Shown: positions 27,564 through 36,387 of the stretch, in pieces
Numbering within the stretch: the first letter of the stretch is position 1
Layout: each line of letters opens with the position of its first letter
Source: an uncultured Pelagibacteraceae bacterium
GTDB taxonomy: Bacteria > Pseudomonadota > Alphaproteobacteria > Pelagibacterales > Pelagibacteraceae
NCBI GenBank assembly: GCA_902595375.1
Contig: CACJPW010000001.1
Location: 1-64,000 of the forward strand
Length of the DNA: 64,000 nucleotides
Direction of reading: 5' to 3'
Made by a program: the position numbers and the translations under genes
The notes under the pieces: generated by a model
What the model was told of the DNA's origin: nothing
Databases searched by the model: none
The model's input: the letters and a program-made list of their open reading frames with translations, nothing else

Positions 27564-29952
27564 ATACATAATTTTTCTTTTTGTTTTCTTTTTTTCGAAA
27601 GTTTCTATAGCGGAAAACTTAAATATTGAGGCAAAAAATATAATCTTAGACAAAAATAAAGAGTTAACAGTTTTTGAGGAAGAAGTAAAAATCAAAACTG
27701 AGGATAAAAGCACTATTAAAAGTGATTATGCTGAGTACAACAAAAAAAAAGGATTTATAATTCTAAAGGATAATATTGTTTATAAAGATATAAAAAATAA
27801 TTTGATTAAAACAAATTATGCAGAGTACGATGAAAATAAAAAATTTTTCAAAAGTTTAGGTAAAACTGAAATAATTACTAACAAAAGATATAAAATAACA
27901 AGTGAAAATATTTTTATAGATAAAATTAATAATATAATTAAATCAAATGATAAAAGTATTGTTACTGACTTACAAAAAAATAAAATTAGTCTTGATAATT
28001 TTGAATACATAATCAATGAAAATATTTTTAAATCTGTCGGTCTTATAAAAATTAAAGACTCTCGTAAAAATAGTTACGAGTTTTCCCAAATCTATATAGA
28101 TACAAATAAAAAAGAAATCTTAGGAACCGATAGTAAAGCATTTCTAAATGATGAAAATTTTAAAATTGATAAAAATAATAAGCCTAGAGTCTTCTCTAAC
28201 TCTGTTAATATAAAAAAAGAGACTAGTTTATTTAATAAGAGTATTTTTACGCTTTGTAATTATAGAAAAAATGATAAATGTCCTCCTTGGTCTATACAGG
28301 CTAGTAAGATGCTTCATGATAACAAAAAGAAGACAATTTACTACGATAATGCATTAATAAAAGTTTATGACATTCCAATATTTTATTTACCAAAATTATC
28401 ACATCCCGACCCTACTGTTGAAAGAAGATCGGGTTTTTTACCACCTGCTTTTTCAGATAGTAAAAATTTAGGATTTGGAACTTCAATCCCTTATTTTTTT
28501 GCTTTAGGCAATGATAAAAATTTTACTCTAAATACAAATTTCTATGCGTCTGAAAATCCTTTAATTATGGGCGAGTACCATCAAGCTTTTAGAAATTCAA
28601 ATTTACTTGCGGATTTTGGGTATACAGAGGGATATAAAAAGACTAATAACAAAAAAAAATCCGGAGAAAAATCGCACTTTTTCGCAAAATTTACAAAAAA
28701 TTTTAAAGGTGAGAAATTATCAAATAACAGCATGAGTATTTCTCTACAAGATGTTTCAAATGATAAATATTTGAAGCTTTATAAAATACGATCAAATTTG
28801 GTTGATTATAATACCGATACATTAGAAAGCTCTTTTAATTTTACTCATGATAGTAATAAATTATTTCTAGGACTAAATGCTAGTATTTTTGAAACTTTGA
28901 AAGAGAATTATGAAGATAAATATGAATATATTGTTCCAGAGATAACAGTTGATAAAAACTTAATTAGTAGCGAAAAAATTGGAAGTATTGATTTACAATC
29001 TAATCTAAAAGTCCATAATTATGACACTAATAAACTTACAAATTTTTTTGTAAATGATTTTAATTATGTTTCCAAGAATTTATTTTCAGATTTTGGACTC
29101 AAAAGTAATTTTCTAGGAAATTTAAAAAATATTAATTATGAGGCTAAAAATGTCGATATTTATAAAAAAGATACTACATCAGAAATTTATGGTGCTTTGG
29201 GACTATTATCAGAATTCAACTTACAAAAATTTAATTCTAATACAAAACATTTATTAAAGCCAAAAATATTATTAAGATATTCTCCCGGTAGCATGAGAAA
29301 AGAAAATTCTGGCTCGAGATTAAACCCAGATAATGCCTTTAGTTTAAATAGACTTGAAAACAAAAATAATTATGAAACTGGTTTTTCTGGGACATTAGGT
29401 TTCGACTATAATTTTAAAAATAATCTTCAAGACTTTGATTTTTCAGTAGCACAAATTATTAATGACAGGGAAAATAAAAAAATGAGCTCTAAATCTAGTC
29501 TTGATGAAAAAGTGTCTGATATGGTAGGAACAATGCGATATAAAGTAGGTAAAAATTTAAAACTAAAATATAATTTTGCTTTAGATCAAAACTATAGTGA
29601 TTTAAATTTTAACGAGTTTGAAACAACATTAAATTATGGGTCGATGAATATTGATTTTAATTATTTACAAGAAAAAAAACATATTGGAGATCAAGACTAT
29701 TTTAAAACGAAAATAAATTTAGAAAATAATGAAAATGGTTTATTTTCTTTTGAGACAAAGAGAAACTTAGTTACCAACTCTTCAGAATTTTATAATTTAA
29801 GTTACGAATATATTAATGATTGTTTAAGAGCAGGTTTAGTTTACCGAAGAGAGTTTTACGATGACTCTGAATTAGAACAAGAAAATTCATTAATGTTTAA
29901 AATTACTCTTACACCATTTGGAAGTATTAACTCACCATCATTTTCTAGATGA
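27553..29952 (+). CDS. lptD: LptD outer-membrane LPS translocon
   Basis: Outer-membrane beta-barrel that inserts LPS. The 799-residue protein has a signal peptide (residues 1-20, ending SIAE), an N-terminal OstA-type beta-jellyroll (~21-220) and a long aromatic-rich barrel domain with FLPPAFSDSKNLGFGTSIPYFFAL at its start. Cysteines occur as TLCNYRKNDKCPPW before the barrel and NDCLRAG near the C-terminus, consistent with disulfides between the domains. It is linked to surA by an ATGA overlap, which makes functional sense since SurA folds LptD. Confidence 0.93.
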   Translation: MKNKYIIFLFVFFFSKVSIAENLNIEAKNIILDKNKELTVFEEEVKIKTEDKSTIKSDYAEYNKKKGFIILKDNIVYKDIKNNLIKTNYAEYDENKKFFKSLGKTEIITNKRYKITSENIFIDKINNIIKSNDKSIVTDLQKNKISLDNFEYIINENIFKSVGLIKIKDSRKNSYEFSQIYIDTNKKEILGTDSKAFLNDENFKIDKNNKPRVFSNSVNIKKETSLFNKSIFTLCNYRKNDKCPPWSIQASKMLHDNKKKTIYYDNALIKVYDIPIFYLPKLSHPDPTVERRSGFLPPAFSDSKNLGFGTSIPYFFALGNDKNFTLNTNFYASENPLIMGEYHQAFRNSNLLADFGYTEGYKKTNNKKKSGEKSHFFAKFTKNFKGEKLSNNSMSISLQDVSNDKYLKLYKIRSNLVDYNTDTLESSFNFTHDSNKLFLGLNASIFETLKENYEDKYEYIVPEITVDKNLISSEKIGSIDLQSNLKVHNYDTNKLTNFFVNDFNYVSKNLFSDFGLKSNFLGNLKNINYEAKNVDIYKKDTTSEIYGALGLLSEFNLQKFNSNTKHLLKPKILLRYSPGSMRKENSGSRLNPDNAFSLNRLENKNNYETGFSGTLGFDYNFKNNLQDFDFSVAQIINDRENKKMSSKSSLDEKVSDMVGTMRYKVGKNLKLKYNFALDQNYSDLNFNEFETTLNYGSMNIDFNYLQEKKHIGDQDYFKTKINLENNENGLFSFETKRNLVTNSSEFYNLSYEYINDCLRAGLVYRREFYDDSELEQENSLMFKITLTPFGSINSPSFSR

Positions 29953-30869
29953 GAATTTTTATTAGTATAATACTATTAATATTTTTGTTAATTCCCAAAG
30001 ATACTTTTGCTAAATTAGAAAATCAAATTTTAATAAAAGTTGAAAATAAAATTATTACCAGATTTGAAGTAAAAAATAAAATTATAACTACATTAATTTT
30101 ATCTAACGAGGAAGTAAGCCAAGAGAATATAGATAGACTTAAGGGACAAGCCTTAGATTTTTTAATTCAACATAAATTAAGAAAAATAGAGTTAGAAAAG
30201 TATAATTTAAAAAGTGACAGCTCGAAATTAGAAAACTATTTAAACCAAATTTCATCAAATGATATAGAGGGGTTAAAAAGAAAATTTAACGAATATAATT
30301 TAGACTACGATTTATTTAAAGATGAAATCGATACTCAATTAAAATGGCAATCTTTAATTTATAATATTTATTCTAACAAAATTGATATAGATGAAAATAT
30401 AATTAATAAGGAAATTGAAACTATTTTAAAAAATAAAAAAGATATTGAGGAATTTAAATTGTCACAAATTGAGATTTTATTAGATGAAAATACTCAAAGC
30501 GATAAAAAAATAAAATTTTTAGAAAAACAGATTAGAATTGATGGATTTGATAAAACTGCCATAAAATATAACAATCCCTCTGGTCAAAATAATAATCTGG
30601 GTTGGATTAATGCTAAATCTTTGTCAAAAGGTATATATTCAATTATCAAAAATATGAAAATAGGTGAAATTTCGAAACCAATTAAAACCCAAAATAGTAT
30701 TTTATTTTTAAAATTAGAAGATAAAAGAATTTCAAAGACTGAAGATTTTAATAAAAATGAATTAAAAAAAAATTTACTGATACAAAAAAAAAATGAATTA
30801 TTTAACTTATATTCTAAAAGTCATCTCTCAAAACTTAAAAATACAAGTTTAATTGAATATATTAAATGA
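29949..30869 (+). CDS. surA: SurA-like periplasmic chaperone / peptidyl-prolyl isomerase
   Basis: 306-residue exported protein with a signal peptide (MRIFISIILLIFLLIPKDTFA), an N-terminal SurA_N helical domain (QALDFLIQHKLRKIELEKYNL) and a single parvulin-like domain (FKLSQIEILLDEN..., GQNNNLGWINAKSLS, GEISKPIKTQNSILFLKLEDKR). E. coli SurA has two parvulin domains; one is present here, as is common in alphaproteobacteria. It sits between lptD and pdxA with ATGA overlaps on both sides, the same lptD-surA-pdxA-rsmA order as in E. coli. Confidence 0.9.
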   Translation: MRIFISIILLIFLLIPKDTFAKLENQILIKVENKIITRFEVKNKIITTLILSNEEVSQENIDRLKGQALDFLIQHKLRKIELEKYNLKSDSSKLENYLNQISSNDIEGLKRKFNEYNLDYDLFKDEIDTQLKWQSLIYNIYSNKIDIDENIINKEIETILKNKKDIEEFKLSQIEILLDENTQSDKKIKFLEKQIRIDGFDKTAIKYNNPSGQNNNLGWINAKSLSKGIYSIIKNMKIGEISKPIKTQNSILFLKLEDKRISKTEDFNKNELKKNLLIQKKNELFNLYSKSHLSKLKNTSLIEYIK

Positions 30870-31834
30870 CAAAAAAAATAATTATATTCAGTGGAGAGCC
30901 AAACAGTATTAATTCTGAAATAATTTTTAAAAGTTGGAGAAAACTGAATAGTTCAATAAAAAAAAAAATTTATTTTATCTCAAATTTTGATTTACTAAGT
31001 GATCAATTTAAGAAACTCAAATACTCTATAGACTTAGTTAAAGTAAATAATTTTGAGAAAAGTTCAGTATCAGATAATAAATTAAAAGTCATTAATGTTA
31101 ATTTAAATTTTAAAAATTCATTTGCTGTTAAAGATAAAGATACAACTAATTATGTTTTAAATTCTCTTAATCTTATGCATAAATTTGCTTTGAGAAAAGA
31201 TGTTAAGGGCGTAATAAATTGTCCTATAAATAAGCATAATCTTAAAAAGAAAAAAATTGGTGTCACGGAATTTCTCGCAAATAAATGTAAAATTAAAAAC
31301 GACGCAGAGGTAATGCTTTTGAGAAACAAATACTTGTCAGTTTGTCCTGTGACTACTCACATAGATGTTAAAGATATTAAAAAAAAACTAAAAAGTAAGC
31401 TAATTATTAAAAAGATTAACACGATTTCAAATTGGTATAAAAAAAATCTTAAAAAAAAACCCTCTTTTGGGATTTTAGGATTAAACCCTCATAACGCTGA
31501 ATTAAGGCCTGCATCAGAAGAAAAATTAGTTATTATACCAACAATAAAAAAATTGAAACATAATGGAATTAATGTTCAAGGACCACTAGTTGCAGACACA
31601 TTATTTATAGATGAATATAAAAAATTTGATATCATTGTTGGTATGTATCATGATCAAGTGATTACTCCGTTTAAAACTATTTTCAAATTTGATGCAATAA
31701 ATGTTACTTTGGGATTAAAGTATTTAAGAACTTCTCCTGATCACGGGACAGCAATAAAACTTATTGGTAAAAATAAAGCTAACCCAAATAGTTTAGTAGA
31801 ATGTATTAAATTTATAAATAATTCTAACAAATGA
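30866..31834 (+). CDS. pdxA: 4-hydroxythreonine-4-phosphate dehydrogenase
   Basis: NAD-dependent step of the deoxyxylulose-phosphate route to pyridoxal phosphate. The 322-residue protein shows NCPINKHNLK, THIDVKDI, GLNPHNAE, GPLVADTLF, MYHDQVITPFK and RTSPDHGTA; the conserved His residues in THID, YHDQ and DHGT are the metal ligands. The N-terminus is divergent and Lys-rich. It is translationally coupled to surA and rsmA by ATGA overlaps. PdxJ, its partner, is not in this window. Confidence 0.94.
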   Translation: MTKKIIIFSGEPNSINSEIIFKSWRKLNSSIKKKIYFISNFDLLSDQFKKLKYSIDLVKVNNFEKSSVSDNKLKVINVNLNFKNSFAVKDKDTTNYVLNSLNLMHKFALRKDVKGVINCPINKHNLKKKKIGVTEFLANKCKIKNDAEVMLLRNKYLSVCPVTTHIDVKDIKKKLKSKLIIKKINTISNWYKKNLKKKPSFGILGLNPHNAELRPASEEKLVIIPTIKKLKHNGINVQGPLVADTLFIDEYKKFDIIVGMYHDQVITPFKTIFKFDAINVTLGLKYLRTSPDHGTAIKLIGKNKANPNSLVECIKFINNSNK

Positions 31835-32616
31835 TTTTTCCTAAAAAATCATTAGGTCAAAATTTTTTAATCGATAAAAATATAATTAAAAAAATTGTAA
31901 ATTTAACTGACATTAATAATAAAGATGTAATTGAAATCGGCCCTGGGAAAGGTGAATTAACAGACCAAATTCTCTCAAATAAACCAAAATCTCTTCAAAT
32001 AATTGAAAAGGATTCCAACCTTTTTAAGATATTAAAATTAAAATATTCTAATAATAAAATCATCAAAATTTATAATTCTGATATATTAAAATTCAACCTA
32101 GAACAGATTACAAACAAAGGATCAATAATTTTTGGAAATTTGCCCTATAATATTTCTTCCCAAATTCTCGTCAAAATTATAAAATTCAGGAATTGGCCTC
32201 CTAGATACAGTAATTTAGTATTTATGTTTCAAAAAGAATTAGGTGATAAAATTTTAGGCAAATATTCTTCAAAAAATTATGGAAGGTTATCAATCATAAC
32301 ACATTATAGATTAAAATTATTTAATAAATTTCTAGTTTCACCTAACTCTTTTTTTCCTAGGCCAAAAATAAACTCAGTTGTGCTCCATTTGGTACCAAAA
32401 TATGATAAAAATTTTAAGATTAAAAATATTGATAATTTGGAAAAAGTGACAAATATTCTTTTTTCTAATAAAAGAAAAATGATCAAAAAAAGTATAGAAA
32501 AAATTTTAAACATAAATAACTTAAAAAAGATAGAAGAAATAGATTTAAGCTCAAGACCATCTAATCTTAAACCAGAAATTTATTACAGAATTACAGAATT
32601 ATATGAGAAGGTTTAG
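31831..32616 (+). CDS. rsmA: 16S rRNA dimethyladenosine transferase (KsgA)
   Basis: Dimethylates the two adjacent adenosines in the 3'-terminal helix of 16S rRNA during 30S maturation. The 261-residue protein begins FPKKSLGQNFLID and has the SAM-binding loop IEIGPGKGELT and the catalytic motif GNLPYNISS (NxPY). It is the last gene of the lptF-rsmA operon. The 3' end runs 26 nt into the convergent gmk gene, the longest antisense overlap in the window. Confidence 0.96.
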   Translation: MIFPKKSLGQNFLIDKNIIKKIVNLTDINNKDVIEIGPGKGELTDQILSNKPKSLQIIEKDSNLFKILKLKYSNNKIIKIYNSDILKFNLEQITNKGSIIFGNLPYNISSQILVKIIKFRNWPPRYSNLVFMFQKELGDKILGKYSSKNYGRLSIITHYRLKLFNKFLVSPNSFFPRPKINSVVLHLVPKYDKNFKIKNIDNLEKVTNILFSNKRKMIKKSIEKILNINNLKKIEEIDLSSRPSNLKPEIYYRITELYEKV

Positions 32617-33187
32617 AAATCTTTTTATTAAAAGATATTATATTTTCTATCTGCTTAAAACAAACCTCTAAATTTTTATTGATAATGATATAATCATAAT
32701 CATTCCAATGTTTAATATCATCATCGAAAGCATCAAACCTTTTTTTTATTTCTTCTGGGCTGTTTTGGTTTCTATTAATTAACCTTTTTTTAATTTCCTC
32801 TTTATCACCAGTAATTAAATAAATTTTAATTAATTTCAAATTCTTAAATTTTGACAATTGCTTAGTACCCTGCCAATCAATATCAAATAAAATGTCATTT
32901 TTCTTTATTACTTCATCAACATTTTTCTTTAAAGTTCCGTAATAGTTTCCAAAAATCTTTGCATGCTCATAAAAATCATTCTTTTTTATCAGCTCTTCAA
33001 ATCTTTCATTAGATATGAAATGATAATCTACACCATCAACTTCGTTAGATCTGGGCAATCTTGTAGTATGTGATACTGAAATTTTAAAAGATTGATATTT
33101 TTGTTGAATTTTTTTTGTTAAAGTTGTTTTCCCTACCCCCGATGGAGAAGATAAAATTAACATTAAATTTTCCCCATCCGATAACAT
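32591..33187 (-). CDS. gmk: Guanylate kinase
   Basis: Phosphorylates GMP to GDP. The 198-residue protein has the P-loop SSPSGVGKTT, the GMP-binding segment SHTTRLPRSNEVDGVDYHFIS, DIDWQG and a lid region. The start could be ATG 33187 or the internal Met nine residues later (LMLILSSPSG); the upstream ATG is kept because no better ribosome site was seen. It follows acpP by 20 nt. In many alphaproteobacteria fabF and mltG lie between acpP and gmk; both are missing here. Confidence 0.96.
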   Translation of the reverse strand: MLSDGENLMLILSSPSGVGKTTLTKKIQQKYQSFKISVSHTTRLPRSNEVDGVDYHFISNERFEELIKKNDFYEHAKIFGNYYGTLKKNVDEVIKKNDILFDIDWQGTKQLSKFKNLKLIKIYLITGDKEEIKKRLINRNQNSPEEIKKRFDAFDDDIKHWNDYDYIIINKNLEVCFKQIENIISFNKKISKPSHIIL

Positions 33188-33207
33188 TTTAATAAATGGT
33201 AAAGTAT

Positions 33208-33447
33208 TTAACTTGATTTATTTTCAATGAACTTAATCGCATCACCCACTGTAAGAATCTTTTCTGCCTCACTGTCAGAAATTTCAGAACCGAACTCTTC
33301 TTCGAAAGCCATTACGAGCTCAACTGTATCTAAACTATCTGCACCTAAATCGTCTATGAAACTAGCTTCCTCGGTTACTTTCTCCTCTTCAATACCTAAA
33401 TGATCTGCGACTATTTTTTTTATTTTACTTTTTATTTCGTCTGACAT
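33208..33447 (-). CDS. acpP: Acyl carrier protein
   Basis: 79-residue acidic carrier of growing acyl chains. The phosphopantetheine attachment serine lies in the DSL motif of [22 protein letters not shown] strong Shine-Dalgarno (AGGAGAG, 7 nt before the ATG) stands out in this AT-rich genome and fits the high expression expected of ACP. It lies downstream of fabD-fabG. Confidence 0.98.
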   Translation of the reverse strand: MSDEIKSKIKKIVADHLGIEEEKVTEEASFIDDLGADSLDTVELVMAFEEEFGSEISDSEAEKILTVGDAIKFIENKSS

Positions 33448-33495
33448 GAATTCTCTCCTGTATTTAATTTCTTATTAGATTATTAAACAGAATTG

Positions 33496-34227
33496 TCAAG
33501 ACATATACATTCCGCCATTAACATGAATAGTTTCACCATTAACATATTTAGACATATCTGAAGCCAAAAAAGCTACACAATTTGAAACATCTTCTCCTGT
33601 TCCAAGCATCCCAGATGGTATTTTACTGATTAAGTTGTTCTTAAACTCTTCGTTAATCTTATCAGTCATTTCAGTTTTAATAAAACCAGGAGACACGCAA
33701 TTTATATTTATATTTTTTTTGGCATACTCTATCGCTAAACTTTTTGAAAACGCGACTATTCCTGCTTTGGATGCAGAATAATTTGCTTGACCAAGATTAC
33801 CTGTATGTCCGACTATTGATGTTATATTAATAATTTTACCATATTTTTTTTTTAACATTTTTTTAATTGCATACTTGCACATCAAAAAAGTTGAAGTTAA
33901 GTTAATATCTAAAACTTTTTTCCAATTTTCTTCACTAAGCCTAATAGATAAATTGTCAATGTTAATTCCAGCATTATTTACAAGTATTTCTAAATTATTT
34001 AGTTTGGTGTCTACCTTTTCAATAAAATTTTCTATTTGATCATGTTTGTCTAATTTAAAATTTTCAATATGAATATTGCTATATTTCTGCTTAAGTTCAT
34101 CCAATTTCAGTTGATTAGTTCCAGTTGCGATTATTGTAGATCCAAGATTATAAAATTTTTCAACAAGACTAAATCCAATACCGCCTGTGGCTCCAGTGAT
34201 TAAAACTTTTTTATTTTTTAAATTCAT
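33496..34227 (-). CDS. fabG: 3-oxoacyl-ACP reductase
   Basis: NADPH-dependent reduction of beta-ketoacyl-ACP in fatty acid elongation. The 243-residue short-chain dehydrogenase has the cofactor loop TGATGGIG, NNAGINIDN, catalytic Ser in ITSIVGHTG and YxxxK (YSASK), and ends VNGGMYMS. The 17-nt overlap with fabD and proximity to acpP identify it as the FAS II enzyme and not a general SDR. Confidence 0.96.
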   Translation of the reverse strand: MNLKNKKVLITGATGGIGFSLVEKFYNLGSTIIATGTNQLKLDELKQKYSNIHIENFKLDKHDQIENFIEKVDTKLNNLEILVNNAGINIDNLSIRLSEENWKKVLDINLTSTFLMCKYAIKKMLKKKYGKIINITSIVGHTGNLGQANYSASKAGIVAFSKSLAIEYAKKNININCVSPGFIKTEMTDKINEEFKNNLISKIPSGMLGTGEDVSNCVAFLASDMSKYVNGETIHVNGGMYMS

Positions 34228-35152
34228 TAACTATATTTTTAATATCAGCAATCGAGTTGATTGAAAAGCAATTAACATCTTTTATCGTTCTTTTTACCAT
34301 GCCAGTTAAAACTTTCCCCGGGCCAATTTCTACATAATCTTTAATTTTGTCTTCTGCCATTTTCAATATCGACTCTCTCCATCTAACTGTTGAAAAAATT
34401 TGTTTTATAAGTAGTGTTTTTATTTTATCAGGCTCAGATATAGGTTCTGCAGTTACATTATTAATTATCTGAAAAGATGGTGTACTAAATTTTATATTAT
34501 TTATTTTATCTCTCATATTCTCAGCGGCTTTTATCATTAATTTGCAGTGGAATGGTGCGCTAACCTTGAGTGGTATTGATTTAATTTTTTTCTTTTTTAA
34601 TAAAGTTTGAAGTAATTCTATGTTTTCTTTATTGCCACTTACTATTACTTGACCAATAGCATTATCATTAGCAATTTCACAAACACCGTTGGAAGGGGTG
34701 ATTTCATTTATTAGTTCTTTTATTATATTAATTTCAGTTCCTAATACCGCTAACATTTTGCCGGCACCAACTGGTACTGCATCCTGCATTGCTTTTCCTC
34801 TTTGGTTTAGTAAATAAATTGCATCACTAAAATTTAAAGAGTTGGAACAAACTAATGCGCTATATTCACCTAAAGAATGCCCAGCAAAATATTTAAAGTT
34901 TTCAAAATTAAAATTAAATTCGTCTTTTAAAACTCTATATATTGAATAACTAACTGTAAGTATAGCTGGCTGGGTATTTTCAGTTAACTGTAAATCATTT
35001 TCTGGCCCAGAAAGAATAATCTTAGAAATTGGAAAATTAAGCTTTTGGTCTGCTAAATCAAAAATTTTTTTTACTAATGTAAAATTGTTGTAAAGTTCGG
35101 ATCCCATCCCTACAATTTGTGAGCCTTGTCCTGGAAATAGTAATGCGTTCAT
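34211..35152 (-). CDS. fabD: Malonyl-CoA:ACP transacylase
   Basis: Loads malonyl units onto ACP. The 313-residue protein starts with LLFPGQGSQ and has the nucleophile elbow GHSLGEYSAL (Ser near residue 91), AVLG, and the catalytic His in SAPFHCKLM; ends with VEIGPGKVLTGMVKR. It is the first gene of the fabD-fabG-acpP-gmk unit, divergent from rpsF across a 103-nt gap with a symmetric promoter-like element. Confidence 0.97.
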   Translation of the reverse strand: MNALLFPGQGSQIVGMGSELYNNFTLVKKIFDLADQKLNFPISKIILSGPENDLQLTENTQPAILTVSYSIYRVLKDEFNFNFENFKYFAGHSLGEYSALVCSNSLNFSDAIYLLNQRGKAMQDAVPVGAGKMLAVLGTEINIIKELINEITPSNGVCEIANDNAIGQVIVSGNKENIELLQTLLKKKKIKSIPLKVSAPFHCKLMIKAAENMRDKINNIKFSTPSFQIINNVTAEPISEPDKIKTLLIKQIFSTVRWRESILKMAEDKIKDYVEIGPGKVLTGMVKRTIKDVNCFSINSIADIKNIVNEFKK

Positions 35153-35178
35153 TTTTTTTATTAGTTTTAACTAAAATA

Positions 35179-35216
35179 ATTGGTATTGCTATAATTCTTC
35201 ATTATAGTATAAACCA
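35179..35216. promoter_or_regulatory. Divergent promoter palindrome between fabD and rpsF
   Basis: An inverted repeat with inner arms CTATAAT and ATTATAG around a 5-nt centre, and outer arms TTGGT and ACCAA. It places a TATAAT box on the plus strand (35190-35195) facing rpsF and another on the minus strand (35206-35201) facing fabD. For the plus strand, TTAACT at 35167-35172 is a 17-nt spaced -35 candidate. The two -10 boxes face each other within one palindrome, so the two genes may compete for polymerase or share an operator. Confidence 0.5.
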
Positions 35217-35255
35217 ATTTTTACAATTAATTAAAAAACTTAATTAACAGAAAAT

Positions 35256-35582
35256 ATGGCTTTTTACGAAAATACTATTATCGCAAAACAAGATTTGGCT
35301 GAAAAAGAGATAAAAAATCTTAAAGATAAATACAACGAACTAATTAATACCTATTCGGGTAAGGTTATTAAAATAGAGGAATGGGGACTAATAAATTTAT
35401 CAAACAAAATTAAAAATTACAGAAAAGGTTTTTATATTCATTATAAATTTGAAGGGAACAAAAAAACATTAGAAGAAATTGAAAAAAAAATAAAAATAGA
35501 TTCATCGATAATAAGATATTTAACTGTAAAATATAAAAAGTTGGATACAAAAAATGAGTTTTTTAATAAAAATAGTAAATAA
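35256..35582 (+). CDS. rpsF: 30S ribosomal protein S6
   Basis: 108-residue bS6 beginning MAFYENTIIAKQDLAEKEI with the family region YSGKVIKIEEWGLINLSNKIKNYRKGFYIHYKF. It binds the central domain of 16S rRNA together with S18, which is encoded next. First gene of rpsF-rpsR-rplI. The length is slightly shorter than in many alphaproteobacteria because the charged C-terminal tail is short. Confidence 0.97.
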   Translation: MAFYENTIIAKQDLAEKEIKNLKDKYNELINTYSGKVIKIEEWGLINLSNKIKNYRKGFYIHYKFEGNKKTLEEIEKKIKIDSSIIRYLTVKYKKLDTKNEFFNKNSK

Positions 35583-35584
35583 GC

Positions 35585-35857
35585 ATGAAAAGAAAAAACA
35601 AAAAATTCCAAAAAAAAAATAACAACTCATTAAATAAATTAAGTTTATTTCAAAAAACTAATGGAAGGTTCTCAAAGAAATGTCCCTTATCAATAAAAAA
35701 TGCACCAATTATTGATTATAAGAATATCGTGTTATTAAAGAAATATACATCAGACAACGGTAAAATTATTTCATCAAAGATTACGTCTGTTTCATATAAT
35801 AAACAAAAAAAACTAACTAGAGAAATTAAAAAAGCAAAGATTTTAGGACTTATTTAA
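35585..35857 (+). CDS. rpsR: 30S ribosomal protein S18
   Basis: 90-residue bS18 with a Lys/Asn-rich N-terminal tail and the conserved core IDYKNIVLLKKYTSDNGKIISSKITSVSYNKQKKLTREIKKAKILGLI. One cysteine lies before the core (KKCPLSIK). It forms a heterodimer with S6 on the 30S platform. Two nucleotides separate it from rpsF and one from rplI. Confidence 0.97.
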   Translation: MKRKNKKFQKKNNNSLNKLSLFQKTNGRFSKKCPLSIKNAPIIDYKNIVLLKKYTSDNGKIISSKITSVSYNKQKKLTREIKKAKILGLI

Positions 35858-35858
35858 A

Positions 35859-36314
35859 ATGCAAATTATATTACTTGAAAATATACTAAATCTTGGAAAC
35901 ATTGGCGATAAAGTTAAAGTAAAAGATGGTTATGGTAGAAACTATCTTTTAAAACAAGGGAAAGCACTTAGATTTAATAAAGCAAATTTAGAATTAGTTA
36001 ATAAAAAAAAAGATGAATTAAATAAAAAAAATACTGAAGTAAAAAACAAATTCAAAGAAATTGCTAAATTAGTAAATAATAAAACTTTTGCATTCAGCAA
36101 GGAAAGCAAAGAAAACGGAGAGCTTTATGGTTCAATTAAACCAAAGGAAATTTCAAATATTATTAAAGACCAAGTGAAAGCAGATGTAAGTCCATCACAA
36201 ATAGTATTAAAAGAAAATTTAAATAAACTAGGATCTTTTAAAGTTGAATTAAACTTTCATTCTGAAGTTAAAGCAACTATTACAATCAAAATTGTCAAAA
36301 TTCAATCTTCTTAA
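35859..36314 (+). CDS. rplI: 50S ribosomal protein L9
   Basis: 151-residue bL9 with the N-terminal RNA-binding domain (MQIILLENILNLGNIGDKVKVKDGYGRNYLLKQGKA), a central charged helix (about 42-80) and a C-terminal domain (FHSEVKATITIKIVKI). It projects from the L1 side of the 50S subunit and helps frame maintenance. It ends the ribosomal operon and is followed at once by a hairpin terminator. Confidence 0.97.
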   Translation: MQIILLENILNLGNIGDKVKVKDGYGRNYLLKQGKALRFNKANLELVNKKKDELNKKNTEVKNKFKEIAKLVNNKTFAFSKESKENGELYGSIKPKEISNIIKDQVKADVSPSQIVLKENLNKLGSFKVELNFHSEVKATITIKIVKIQSS

Positions 36315-36317
36315 CTT

Positions 36318-36353
36318 TTACACACAACCACAAAAATGTGTGTAACTTTTTTC
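36318..36353 (+). terminator. Rho-independent terminator after rplI
   Basis: A perfect 9-bp stem (TTACACACA / TGTGTGTAA) with a 10-nt A/C-rich loop, followed by CTTTTTTC. It lies 3 nt after the rplI stop and separates rpsF-rpsR-rplI from dnaB. It is the clearest intrinsic terminator in the window. Confidence 0.85.
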
Positions 36354-36387
36354 TTTCAAGGAAAATTTTATCAATTATTATTTAATT

